Positions 8,187 to 15,230 of a stretch of DNA of 24,186 nucleotides are shown here, one piece after another. Numbering within the stretch: position 1 is the first letter of the stretch; each line of letters starts with the position of its first letter. This DNA is from Candidatus Fonsibacter lacus (GTDB taxonomy: Bacteria > Pseudomonadota > Alphaproteobacteria > Pelagibacterales > Pelagibacteraceae), in contig RGRP01000006.1 of the NCBI GenBank assembly GCA_010021145.1, positions 1 through 24,186 of the forward strand. The letters run 5' to 3'. The notes under the pieces were generated by a model that worked only from the letters and a program-made list of their open reading frames with translations, was not told the origin of the DNA and did not search any database. A program made the position numbers and the translations under genes.

Positions 8187-9311
8187 TTAATTTTTTACGT
8201 AATTTTTTTTATAAAAAGGAAGTTTGCTAATAATTCCTTGCACCATATTTTCTCTAACTTTCAAAACTACTCTAGTGCCCTCTTGTGATTGATCATAGTC
8301 AACATATCCCATAGCAATCGGTCCATTCACGCTAGGTCCAAAACCTCCGCTAGTTATATGTCCTATTTCTTTCTGATCGTTTGAGAAAATTTTTGTGCCC
8401 TCTCTTGCAATAATTTTACCCTCAGGTTTTATTCCAACTCTAATTTTTTTAGGTTTTTTTTTAATTTGGTCTAGAATTATTTTATCTCCTAAAAACCCAC
8501 CTTTTTCTTTTTTATTTTTAGGAATTGCCCAAGATAAAGCGCCTTCAACTGGAGTTGTTTTTGAATTGATGTCATGACCATACAAACAAAGTCCAGCTTC
8601 TAATCTTAAGGAATCTCTTGCGCCTAGTCCTATAAGTTTAGCATCCGAAACTCTCATTATATCTTGAGTTAATTCTTGAACATCTTCATTTTTAATAGAT
8701 ACTTCAAAACCATCTTCTCCTGTATAACCAGATCTTGTTATAAAAACTTTTTTCTTATTATATTCAAAATAATTTCCGTACATAAAATTAAGTTTTGAAA
8801 TATCTTTAAAAATTTTTTGCATAGCATCAACTGCTTTGGGTCCTTGAATCGCAATTAATGACAAATCATCTCTTAGGATGGCTGTAAAACCTTCACCAAT
8901 TGAGTCTTTAATAATTTTCACATCATTATCTTTGCATGCAGCATTCAGTACAATTTTAATTCCTGTATCAACCTTAGTTACAATTAAATCATCTTCAATT
9001 CCGCCATTGTTATTTAACAGAAATGAATATTTGGATTGATTATTTTCAATTGCTGAAAAATCTAATGGAATTATTTTTTCAAGGTAAGGAAAGATGCTGC
9101 TACTACATTCTATCTTTAATTGACCCATATGAGAAACATCGAAAATTCCAATAGAGTTTCTTGTGTGTGTATGCTCTTGAATAATTCCATCTTGATATTG
9201 AATTGGCATTTCATAACCTGCAAAATTTACAAGTTTAGCTCCAAAACTTTTATGAAATTCGTATAACGAGGTTTTGTTAGGTTGTTTTAATTCAGTATTA
9301 GCCGCACTCAT
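8187..9311 (-). CDS. gcvT: Glycine cleavage system aminomethyltransferase, T protein
   Basis: 374 residues. GcvT releases ammonia from the lipoyl-bound intermediate and gives 5,10-methylene-tetrahydrofolate, feeding one-carbon metabolism. Conserved stretches are VNFAGYEMPIQY, HTRNSIGIFDVSHMGQ, the catalytic region GGIEDDLIVTKV (Asp107/108) and the folate-domain segments SGYTGEDGFEV, GLGARDSLRLEAGLCLYGHD and VEGALSWAI. The ATG at 9311 has an AGGAG Shine-Dalgarno sequence 13 bases upstream (9325-9329), embedded in the riboswitch expression platform. It is the first gene of gcvT-gcvH-gcvP-small ORF-tspO. Confidence 0.97.
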   Translation of the reverse strand: MSAANTELKQPNKTSLYEFHKSFGAKLVNFAGYEMPIQYQDGIIQEHTHTRNSIGIFDVSHMGQLKIECSSSIFPYLEKIIPLDFSAIENNQSKYSFLLNNNGGIEDDLIVTKVDTGIKIVLNAACKDNDVKIIKDSIGEGFTAILRDDLSLIAIQGPKAVDAMQKIFKDISKLNFMYGNYFEYNKKKVFITRSGYTGEDGFEVSIKNEDVQELTQDIMRVSDAKLIGLGARDSLRLEAGLCLYGHDINSKTTPVEGALSWAIPKNKKEKGGFLGDKIILDQIKKKPKKIRVGIKPEGKIIAREGTKIFSNDQKEIGHITSGGFGPSVNGPIAMGYVDYDQSQEGTRVVLKVRENMVQGIISKLPFYKKNYVKN

Positions 9312-9315
9312 AAAT

Positions 9316-9488
9316 ATTATATAACTCCTGATTTAAGCGGCCCATCTGTATGTTTACCTGAGAGTGTTGCTCCTTCGGTGAAGTTTTAACTTTCTTTCCA
9401 GAGTTATATAATTGCAAGGTCCTTTTACCTGAGAGTTTCCTGGGCTGTTGCTCCTTCGGTGCCTACGAGAGGTCTCTTCCCTACGAAT
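9316..9488 (-). promoter_or_regulatory. Tandem glycine riboswitch with a Shine-Dalgarno-covering helix, upstream of gcvT
   Basis: Read on the minus strand, two copies of the glycine aptamer core are visible. Aptamer 1 has CACCGAAGGAGCAA (about 9449-9462) and CTCTCAGGTAAAAGG (9421-9435). Aptamer 2 has CACCGAAGGAGCAA (9367-9380) and CTCTCAGGTAAA (9353-9364). Aptamer 2 is shorter, lacking the insert seen in aptamer 1 between the core and CTCTCAGG. The linker between aptamers (9401-9412) is a perfect 12-base complement of 9316-9327, which includes most of the gcvT Shine-Dalgarno sequence. The class normally activates gcv expression when glycine binds (established knowledge). No intrinsic terminator is seen, so control at translation is the likely mode (inference). 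Confidence 0.93.
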
Positions 9489-9491
9489 CTA

Positions 9492-9520
9492 ATAATCGTT
9501 TATACAATGTTAAAAGTCAA
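9492..9520 (-). promoter_or_regulatory. Candidate sigma70-type promoter for the gcv operon
   Basis: On the minus strand, TTGACT (9515-9520) and GATTAT (9492-9497) are separated by exactly 17 bases. Transcription would start near 9485, right at the 5' edge of aptamer 1. The position is what a riboswitch leader needs, although the -10 matches only 4 of 6 consensus bases. Confidence 0.5.
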
Positions 9521-9548
9521 TTTGAATCACGTTAATAGGTTTAATTCT

Positions 9549-9629
9549 ATGAAAAACAAAAGTTTTACTAATCTTATAATTGCACTTAAGAGTGGTATAT
9601 CTAATTTAATTAAATTTTTAAAAATATGA
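9549..9629 (+). CDS. Possible 26-aa leader peptide before the proC-like gene
   Basis: A short ORF opens with ATG at 9549 and closes with a TGA that overlaps the ATG of the next gene (ATGA at 9626-9629). The peptide begins MKNKSFTNLIIALKSG and is basic and hydrophobic, perhaps an amphipathic helix. The four-base overlap suggests translational coupling, but short ORFs are common in AT-rich DNA. No attenuator hairpin or run of regulatory codons is seen. Treat as tentative. Confidence 0.25.
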   Translation: MKNKSFTNLIIALKSGISNLIKFLKI

Positions 9630-10396
9630 AATTAGGTTTTGTTGGTGTTGGAATAATAGCAACATCAGTTATTGAGGGAATTTTTAAAGCAAAAATAAAT
9701 GTTAAAGAAATAATTCTTTCTCCAAAAAATAGAAAAAATAGTAAATTTTTAAAGAATAAATTTAAAAAAATTAAAATTGCAAAAAATAACCAAGAGGTAC
9801 TTGATAAATCTAATTGGGTTGTGCTTTCTGTTACTCCAAAAATTGGAAAGCAAATATTAAAAAATTTAAAGTTTAAAAAAAATCACATCATCTTAAACTT
9901 TATGTCTACTATTCATAATTCAGAATTAAAAAAGATAATATTCCCAGCTAAACAAATATTTAAAATAGCTCCTCTTCCAATGATTAAATATAATCTTGGA
10001 CCTATTATTATTTATCCTAAAAATAAAATAATTGAAAATTTCTTTAGTAGACTTGGTAAAGTAATCGCCACTAACAATGAGAAGGAAAATAAAAAATTAT
10101 GGGTTATGACTTCATTTATGGCAACCTATCTTGAAATATTTAATACTGCACATAAATGGTTTGTAAAAAAAGGAGTTAATCAAAATAAATCGAAGGAATA
10201 TATAAATCATTTATTTAAAGCATTAAATAATGAACTTTTAAAAAATTCTAATTATTCAATAGATAAAATGGTTAAAGAATTTCAAACCAAAGGTGGGATC
10301 AATAAAGAACTTTTAATGAGAGTAAAAAAATCTGGAATATTTAAAAATTTAGATAAAGGTTTTAATAAAATTTATAATCGAGTAAAAAAATCCTAA
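9626..10396 (+). CDS. Divergent pyrroline-5-carboxylate reductase-like protein
   Basis: 256 residues. The N-terminus MKLGFVGVGIIATSVIEGI has the Rossmann GxGxxA pattern in the position used by ProC, which reduces pyrroline-5-carboxylate to proline with NAD(P)H. VVLSVTPKIGKQIL fits the usual VxLAVKPQ segment, IKIAPLPMIKYNLG-like sequence (ending FKIAPLPMIKYN) fits the RxMPNTP region, and EFQTKGGINKELL near the C-terminus is a degraded form of the SPGGTT region. The protein is extremely lysine-rich and several usually conserved residues are replaced, so activity on pyrroline-5-carboxylate is uncertain. It may follow a short coupled ORF. It is convergent with the SbtA-like gene, 11 bp away. Confidence 0.65.
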   Translation: MKLGFVGVGIIATSVIEGIFKAKINVKEIILSPKNRKNSKFLKNKFKKIKIAKNNQEVLDKSNWVVLSVTPKIGKQILKNLKFKKNHIILNFMSTIHNSELKKIIFPAKQIFKIAPLPMIKYNLGPIIIYPKNKIIENFFSRLGKVIATNNEKENKKLWVMTSFMATYLEIFNTAHKWFVKKGVNQNKSKEYINHLFKALNNELLKNSNYSIDKMVKEFQTKGGINKELLMRVKKSGIFKNLDKGFNKIYNRVKKS

Positions 10397-10407
10397 AATA
10401 CTATTTT

Positions 10408-11349
10408 CTAAAAAAATAATTTAGCAATAAAAGTGTAAAGGGGGATTCCAATTATAATATTTATTGGAAAAGTTAGCCCTAAGGACATTCCAAAATAAAG
10501 CGATGGATTAGCTTGTGGAAGGGCATATTTTAAGGCCGCTGGAACAGCTATGTAAGATGCACTTGCGGATAAAATCATTAGAAGAACTGTTTCACCTAAA
10601 TCAACACCTGCAATTTTGCATATAAATAAAGCTAATAATGCATGAACAGGCGGAGCTAAAATACCATAAATTAAAACATAAACCGGTTTGTTTAAAACTT
10701 GTTTAAAATTTTTAGCAACCATCAGTCCCATATCTAGTAAAAAAAATGCGAGCATACCTTTAAATAAATCGATTGAGAAAGGTGCCATAATTCTCTCTCC
10801 TGTTGCGCCAGCAAAGAGACCAACAATCATTGCTCCAATTAAAAGTAATTGCGCTCCGTCAGTAAATGATTTGTGTAATAAATTTAGAGAGCTTTGTTTT
10901 TTATTAGATTTTGCAGCACTTGCTAAAAAAACTGCGAGAATAATTGCTGGAGATTCCATTAATGCCATGGCTGCCGCCATATGACCACCATAAGTAATTT
11001 GATTTTGATCTAAAAATTGACTGGCAGTAATAAAAGTAACAGCGCTTACCGAGCCATAGGTTGCGGCAATTGCTGCTGAGTCGTAACTATTTAATTTTTT
11101 TTTAAGAAAATAATATCCAAGAATGGGAATTATTATTGCAAGCATAACTGCAATAGATAAAGTTTTTACAATATCAATTGTTAATCCAGACTTTTGCAAA
11201 GCAAAGCCACCTTTTAGACCTAAAGCCATTAAAAGATATAATGATAAAAACTTTGTGATTGCAGGTGGAATTTCTAAATTGGACTTAACTGCTCCGGCAA
11301 AAACTCCAAAAATAAAAAATAAAATTGCAGGATCTAATATACTTTGCAT
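10408..11349 (-). CDS. SbtA-like sodium-dependent bicarbonate transporter
   Basis: 313 residues, almost wholly hydrophobic with about ten membrane segments. It resembles the SbtA family (Na+/HCO3- symporters of cyanobacteria, formerly DUF897): DPAILFFIFGVFAGAVKSNLEIP at the start, YLLMALGLKGGFALQKSG, YGSVSAVTFITASQFL, AAAMALMESPAIILAVFLA and the C-terminal half with ILSASASYIAVPAALKYALP. It is shorter than the cyanobacterial protein (about 370), partly in the central cytoplasmic loop (AAKSNKKQSSLNLLHKSF). No SbtB-type PII regulator gene lies nearby. It follows the Na+/H+ antiporter gene by 4 bp and is the last gene of the pdxH set. Family is well supported; bicarbonate as substrate is inferred. 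Confidence 0.85.
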   Translation of the reverse strand: MQSILDPAILFFIFGVFAGAVKSNLEIPPAITKFLSLYLLMALGLKGGFALQKSGLTIDIVKTLSIAVMLAIIIPILGYYFLKKKLNSYDSAAIAATYGSVSAVTFITASQFLDQNQITYGGHMAAAMALMESPAIILAVFLASAAKSNKKQSSLNLLHKSFTDGAQLLLIGAMIVGLFAGATGERIMAPFSIDLFKGMLAFFLLDMGLMVAKNFKQVLNKPVYVLIYGILAPPVHALLALFICKIAGVDLGETVLLMILSASASYIAVPAALKYALPQANPSLYFGMSLGLTFPINIIIGIPLYTFIAKLFF

Positions 11350-11353
11350 TTAT

Positions 11354-12613
11354 TTATAAAAATTTAAAAAATAGTACCGCAACAAGCGTGGGGGGTATAG
11401 CAAATAAAAAAAGTTTTAGGGGGCTAATTGTTTTATTTTCAAAATTATTTTTTAATATTGAATAACCAGCAGGATTAGGCGCATTAGCAATAACTGTAAG
11501 TCCTCCACCGGTAACTGCACCTGCAACTAATGCATATTTTAGTTCATCTGTAAGACCGTCAACTAAAGATCCTAAATAAGTTAAAGCAGCATTATCTGTA
11601 ACTGCTGTAAGAACTGTAACTCCATAATACATAATATCACTGGTTAAATTCTTAATTAAAGGCTGCAACCACCATTTTTGTTGCCCACCCAAAATAATTA
11701 AACCTGCTAAAAAAAAACCAACTAATAAACCTTCTCTTAAAAAAAGTTTATTTTGATATTTACTGTAGACATGAGCAAATCCAATAAAAAATATAAACAA
11801 TCCAAGAAACAGTATGGGATGATGAATATAGTAAACTACAGCAATCAAAAATAGCATATGAATAATTGTTGCTATTGTAGGTTTTGAATTTTTAATGTCT
11901 TTTTGATAATCCTGTTTTAAATATTTCAGTTCTTTAGAATAAAATAAAGTAATCAATAAGGCATTCAGAATTACTGCAAGTGAAGATTTCCATCCAAAAG
12001 TTTTTAACATAAATAAAAGATTCCAGTCCCATTTATCAGCTACCATCAAAATTGGTGGAGCCGCATAAGGCGTAAGTGTTCCGCCAATAGAAACATTAAC
12101 AAAAAGCACCGCAATAGTTGCATACATTAAATTTGAGGAAATTTTTTTTGAAAAATAATAATCTTTTAACAATAAAGCAGCCAAAGTCATGGCAGCCGGT
12201 TCGGTAATAAACGATCCTAATAACGGCACAAATGAAATTGTAATAAAAAAAATAACTAATGATCTATTAGCTGGAAGTAGTTTAGAAATTTGCAGAATTA
12301 AATATAAGCAAAAATCAAGAATTGGTTTACTCGCTGCAATAACCATAATTACAAATATAAAAAGCGGTTCTGTATAATCTTGTTCCTCCAAATATTTCAT
12401 GGTGTAATCAAAACTATTATTGATACATAAAAAACAAATTAATATTGCAGCCCAAAAACCAAAAACAACTTCTACTTCACTTAGTAAGTGAAAAAGTTTT
12501 CCATGATTTCTATATCTGATCGCAAGTTTTTCAAAAAATTTTGTAGAAAAAGTATGTATTATTGCCAAAAAGAAAATTGCTGCGCTAACAATATTTATTA
12601 ATTCAATCTTCAT
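11354..12613 (-). CDS. Putative Na+/H+ antiporter (Na_H_antiport_3-type)
   Basis: 419 residues with about eleven membrane segments. The sequence matches the poorly studied putative Na+/H+ antiporter family once called DUF1504. Conserved parts seen are GSFITEPAAMTLAALLL, SIGGTLTPYAAPPILMVA, VTDNAALTYLGSLVDGL and VTGGGLTVIANAPNPAGYS, all around membrane re-entry or core helices with charged or polar residues suited to ion binding. It begins 8 bp after pdxH and ends 4 bp before the SbtA-like gene. Pairing with a Na+-dependent symporter suggests it restores the sodium gradient that drives bicarbonate entry (inference); transport has not been shown for most family members. Confidence 0.82.
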   Translation of the reverse strand: MKIELINIVSAAIFFLAIIHTFSTKFFEKLAIRYRNHGKLFHLLSEVEVVFGFWAAILICFLCINNSFDYTMKYLEEQDYTEPLFIFVIMVIAASKPILDFCLYLILQISKLLPANRSLVIFFITISFVPLLGSFITEPAAMTLAALLLKDYYFSKKISSNLMYATIAVLFVNVSIGGTLTPYAAPPILMVADKWDWNLLFMLKTFGWKSSLAVILNALLITLFYSKELKYLKQDYQKDIKNSKPTIATIIHMLFLIAVVYYIHHPILFLGLFIFFIGFAHVYSKYQNKLFLREGLLVGFFLAGLIILGGQQKWWLQPLIKNLTSDIMYYGVTVLTAVTDNAALTYLGSLVDGLTDELKYALVAGAVTGGGLTVIANAPNPAGYSILKNNFENKTISPLKLFLFAIPPTLVAVLFFKFL

Positions 12614-12621
12614 AAAAATAC

Positions 12622-13257
12622 TTAGGGATATAATATTTCTTTAATCCATTTAGATCCAGATTTTCTATATCTAAGTCTTTCATGAATTCTATTATTGCCA
12701 TCTAACCAAAATTCAATTTGATTTGCTTTTAAAGCCCAGCCCGACCAATGCGGAGGTCTTGGAACTTTCTTGTTGCTTGGAAATATTTTTTTATACTTTT
12801 GAATTCTGTCAATTAAGTTCAATCTAGATTGCATAGTTGTTGACTGTATAGATGCCCATGCACCAATTCTGCTACCATAGGGTCTTGTATTAAAGTATTG
12901 ATCAGCAACTTTGTTTGGAACTTTTTTAATAGACCCATCAATTCTCACTTGTCGTCTTATACTTTTCCAATGAAAACACATTGAAGCTTTTGGATTGCTT
13001 TTTAACTCATTGCTTTTTCTACTTTGCAAATTTGTATAAAAAACAAACTCTTTATTTGTTAATCCTTTTAAAAGGACCATTCGGACAGAGGGTTGTTTTT
13101 TTCGATTCACTGTTGCAAGCGCTAGAGCATTTGGATCATTGATTTCTGTTTTTTTAGCTTTACTCATCCAGGCCTTAAATAGCTCAAATGGATTTTTCTT
13201 ATCAAGAAAACACGTATTCAGTCCAAGTTTGTTTGTTTTATATTTTTTTTGATTCAT
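12622..13257 (-). CDS. pdxH: Pyridoxamine 5'-phosphate oxidase
   Basis: 211 residues, normal for PdxH. It oxidises pyridoxine or pyridoxamine 5'-phosphate to pyridoxal 5'-phosphate using FMN and oxygen. Seen are DPNALALATVNRKKQPSVRM (41-60) leading into VLLKG, YTNLQSRKSNEL (74-85), QVRIDG (103-108), RPYGSRIGAWAS, the substrate-binding region PPHWSGWALKANQIEFWLDG and IHERLRYR with C-terminal LYP. First gene of a leftward set with the antiporter (8 bp gap) and the SbtA-like gene. The product PLP is used by GcvP nearby, though the operons are separate. It is divergent from aroC with only about 33 bp between start codons. Confidence 0.96.
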   Translation of the reverse strand: MNQKKYKTNKLGLNTCFLDKKNPFELFKAWMSKAKKTEINDPNALALATVNRKKQPSVRMVLLKGLTNKEFVFYTNLQSRKSNELKSNPKASMCFHWKSIRRQVRIDGSIKKVPNKVADQYFNTRPYGSRIGAWASIQSTTMQSRLNLIDRIQKYKKIFPSNKKVPRPPHWSGWALKANQIEFWLDGNNRIHERLRYRKSGSKWIKEILYP

Positions 13258-13281
13258 AAATAACTAAAAATGCCTTATAAA
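13253..13281 (+). promoter_or_regulatory. Candidate aroC promoter giving a leaderless or near-leaderless mRNA
   Basis: TTCATA (13253-13258) and TATAAA (13276-13281) are 17 bases apart. Transcription would begin around 13288, two or three bases before the ATG at 13291. The upstream in-frame ATG at 13270 lies before this -10, which supports 13291 as the real start. Both boxes are imperfect and AT-rich DNA gives many chance matches. Confidence 0.35.
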
Positions 13282-13290
13282 ATATATTTA

Positions 13291-14376
13291 ATGTCATTTA
13301 ATACTTTTGGAAAGCTATTTAGATTTACTACATGGGGAGAATCTCATGGTCCAGCAATCGGCTGTGTTGTTGATGGATGTCCTCCTAATATTGCTATTTC
13401 TGAAAAAGATATTCAGACTGAATTAAATAAAAGAAGACCAGGTCAGTCAAAGTTTGTAACTCAACGAAAAGAAAAAGATCAGGTGCAAATATTATCTGGT
13501 GTATTTCAAGGAAAAACGACTGGAACTCCAATATCAATGATCATCTTTAATGAGGACACAAAGTCTAGAGATTATGAAAGTATTAAAGATAAATTTAGAC
13601 CAGGACACGCTGATTTTACTTACTTCATGAAGTATGGAAACCGCGACTTTAGAGGGGGTGGCAGACAATCTGCTAGAGAAACTGCATCGCGAGTTGCAGC
13701 TGGAGCGATTGCTAAAGTTGTTTTACAAAAATTACTTGGAAAAAAATTCTCCATTATTGGTGGAGTTATACAGATTGGTCCATTGATGATTGATCGAAAC
13801 CTTTGGAATGATAAAGAGATTAGAAAAAATCCTTTCTTTTGTCCTGATAAAGAAACTGTGCCTATGTGGGAGCAGTATTTATTAGATATTAGAAAATCTG
13901 GAAGTTCATGTGGTGCAATTATTGAACTTAGAGCGAAGGGAGTTCCAGTTGGCTTGGGCGCTCCTATTTACTCAAAACTTGATCAAGATATTGCAGCAGG
14001 ACTTATGAGTATTAATGCGGTTAAAGGTGTAAACATTGGTGCTGGTATGAATGCTGCAAGTTTAACAGGCGAAACTAATTCTGATGAAATAAGATCAAAA
14101 GGCGGAAAAACAAAATTTTTATCTAATAATGCGGGTGGGATTTTAGGTGGAATTTCAACTGGTCAAGATATTATTGCATCCTTTGCTGTTAAACCAACTT
14201 CTTCAATTTTAAACACGCGTGACACGATTGATACTAAAGGAAGAAACACAAAAATTTCTGTTCGAGGCAGACATGATCCTTGTGTTGGAATTCGTGCTGT
14301 TCCAATTGGGGAAGCCATGCTTGCATGTATTCTGCTAGATCATTTGATGATGCACCGTGCACAATGCGGTAACTAG
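13291..14376 (+). CDS. aroC: Chorismate synthase
   Basis: 361 residues from the ATG at 13291. AroC makes chorismate from 5-enolpyruvylshikimate-3-phosphate with reduced FMN, the last shared step to aromatic amino acids. The protein opens MSFNTFGKLFRFTTWGESHG, exactly where the family normally starts; an in-frame ATG at 13270 would add seven residues not found in homologues and lies inside a candidate -10 region. Other conserved stretches are RRPGQSKFVTQRKE, FRPGHADFTYFMKYG, GGGRQSARETASRVAAGAIAK, the NNAGGILGGISTGQDI segment and RGRHDPCVGIRAVPIGEAM near the end. The rhomboid gene follows 3 bp later. Confidence 0.96.
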   Translation: MSFNTFGKLFRFTTWGESHGPAIGCVVDGCPPNIAISEKDIQTELNKRRPGQSKFVTQRKEKDQVQILSGVFQGKTTGTPISMIIFNEDTKSRDYESIKDKFRPGHADFTYFMKYGNRDFRGGGRQSARETASRVAAGAIAKVVLQKLLGKKFSIIGGVIQIGPLMIDRNLWNDKEIRKNPFFCPDKETVPMWEQYLLDIRKSGSSCGAIIELRAKGVPVGLGAPIYSKLDQDIAAGLMSINAVKGVNIGAGMNAASLTGETNSDEIRSKGGKTKFLSNNAGGILGGISTGQDIIASFAVKPTSSILNTRDTIDTKGRNTKISVRGRHDPCVGIRAVPIGEAMLACILLDHLMMHRAQCGN

Positions 14377-14379
14377 TTT

Positions 14380-15117
14380 GTGATCCCACTAAAAGACGAA
14401 AATAGTACACTCTCAACTCCAATACTAAGTTACGCGATAATTGGCATTTGTGTAATAGTTTTTTTAATACAAATAAGTTCTCCAGGTTTTGATAATGGAA
14501 ATTTATTTTACTCTTATGGAGTGGTGCCAGCTTCACTTCTCGGCACTGAAGCTTTACCTAATGATCTAAATAAAATTGATCCTTATCTTACTTTAATTAC
14601 GTCAATGTTTATGCATGGAGGTTTTATGCATTTGATAGGAAATATGCTTTATATGTGGATCTTTGCTGACAATATTGAAGATGATCTAGGAAAAGTAAAA
14701 TTTATTTTATTTTATTTAGCATCAGGAATTGCGGCTGCAATGACTCAGGTTTATTTAAATGTAAATTCAACTATTCCAATGGTAGGGGCGAGCGGAGCAA
14801 TTAGCGGAGTACTTGGTGCTTATATGATCCGATATCCAAGAAATAAAGTTTTAGTATTAATACCCTTTGGATTTTTTTCTCAAATGGTAAGAATTCCTGC
14901 AATTGTTGTTTTAGGATTTTGGTTTATTTTACAATTTATTAGTTCAAGCGGAAGTTCTGGTCAGGGTGGTGTTGCATATGGAGCTCATATTGGAGGGTTT
15001 GTTTTTGGAGCTGCCACAATGTTTTTCTTTGGTAATTTTTTAATTCCACAAAAAGCATTTTTTAAAGCTCTTAATGAAAAAGAGGATAAGAAAAAAAATC
15101 CCTGGATACAGGACTAA
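14380..15117 (+). CDS. Rhomboid family intramembrane serine protease
   Basis: 245 residues, starting at GTG 3 bp after aroC. Rhomboids cut membrane proteins within the bilayer using a Ser-His dyad. The nucleophile is Ser138 in VGASGAISG and the histidine is His203 in YGAHIGGFVFG. The conserved loop-1 and HxxxN features are in MFMHGGFMHLIGNMLYMWIF (His84 to Asn88). About six or seven membrane segments are visible, with a charged cytoplasmic tail (LNEKEDKKKNPWIQD). The loop between the first helix and the HxxxN helix (about 32-70) is typical of this bacterial subgroup. No substrate is suggested by context. A hairpin after the gene may terminate the aroC-rhomboid transcript. Confidence 0.94.
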   Translation: MIPLKDENSTLSTPILSYAIIGICVIVFLIQISSPGFDNGNLFYSYGVVPASLLGTEALPNDLNKIDPYLTLITSMFMHGGFMHLIGNMLYMWIFADNIEDDLGKVKFILFYLASGIAAAMTQVYLNVNSTIPMVGASGAISGVLGAYMIRYPRNKVLVLIPFGFFSQMVRIPAIVVLGFWFILQFISSSGSSGQGGVAYGAHIGGFVFGAATMFFFGNFLIPQKAFFKALNEKEDKKKNPWIQD

Positions 15118-15159
15118 GTTACCCACATAAAATAACAACAAAATTAGATGGATGTTCTC

Positions 15160-15188
15160 GTTTTGATTCCATTTTGATTCCATTTTGA
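15160..15188. repeat. Short tandem direct repeat (11-bp unit, about 2.5 copies)
   Basis: The unit TTTTGATTCC plus one base (A or G) occurs at 15160-15170 and 15171-15181, then a partial third copy (ATTTTGA) follows. It lies in the 113-bp gap between convergent genes and grades into the hairpin described next. Confidence 0.7.
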
Positions 15189-15198
15189 ATCAAATTTT
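15173..15198. terminator. Hairpin between convergent rhomboid and SDR genes (possible bidirectional terminator)
   Basis: TTTGATTC (15173-15180) and GAATCAAA (15187-15194) form an 8-bp stem with a 6-base loop, followed on the plus strand by TTTT. Flanking A/T runs exist on both sides. The stem is AT-rich and the T tract short, so termination strength is doubtful. Confidence 0.45.
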
Positions 15199-15230
15199 CT
15201 ACTTATAAGAGTGTATGTGAATACTTAAAT

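Noticed and set aside
9353..9461. Repeated TGTTGCTCCTTCGGTG and ACCTGAGAGT elements as a possible repeat array
   Set aside because: Only two copies exist and both are the conserved cores of the tandem glycine aptamers.
10688..10984. 98-codon plus-strand ORF inside the SbtA-like gene (and a similar one at 11123-11359)
   Set aside because: Both are antisense shadows of a hydrophobic membrane protein gene; no family resemblance.
13270..13290. Longer aroC start at ATG 13270
   Set aside because: The seven added residues are not part of the AroC family and the site lies upstream of a candidate -10 element; the protein normally begins MSFNTFG.
14234..14536. 100-codon minus-strand ORF across the aroC/rhomboid junction
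   Set aside because: It lies antisense to two well-supported genes, resembles no known protein, and has no start signal; it is a frame shadow.
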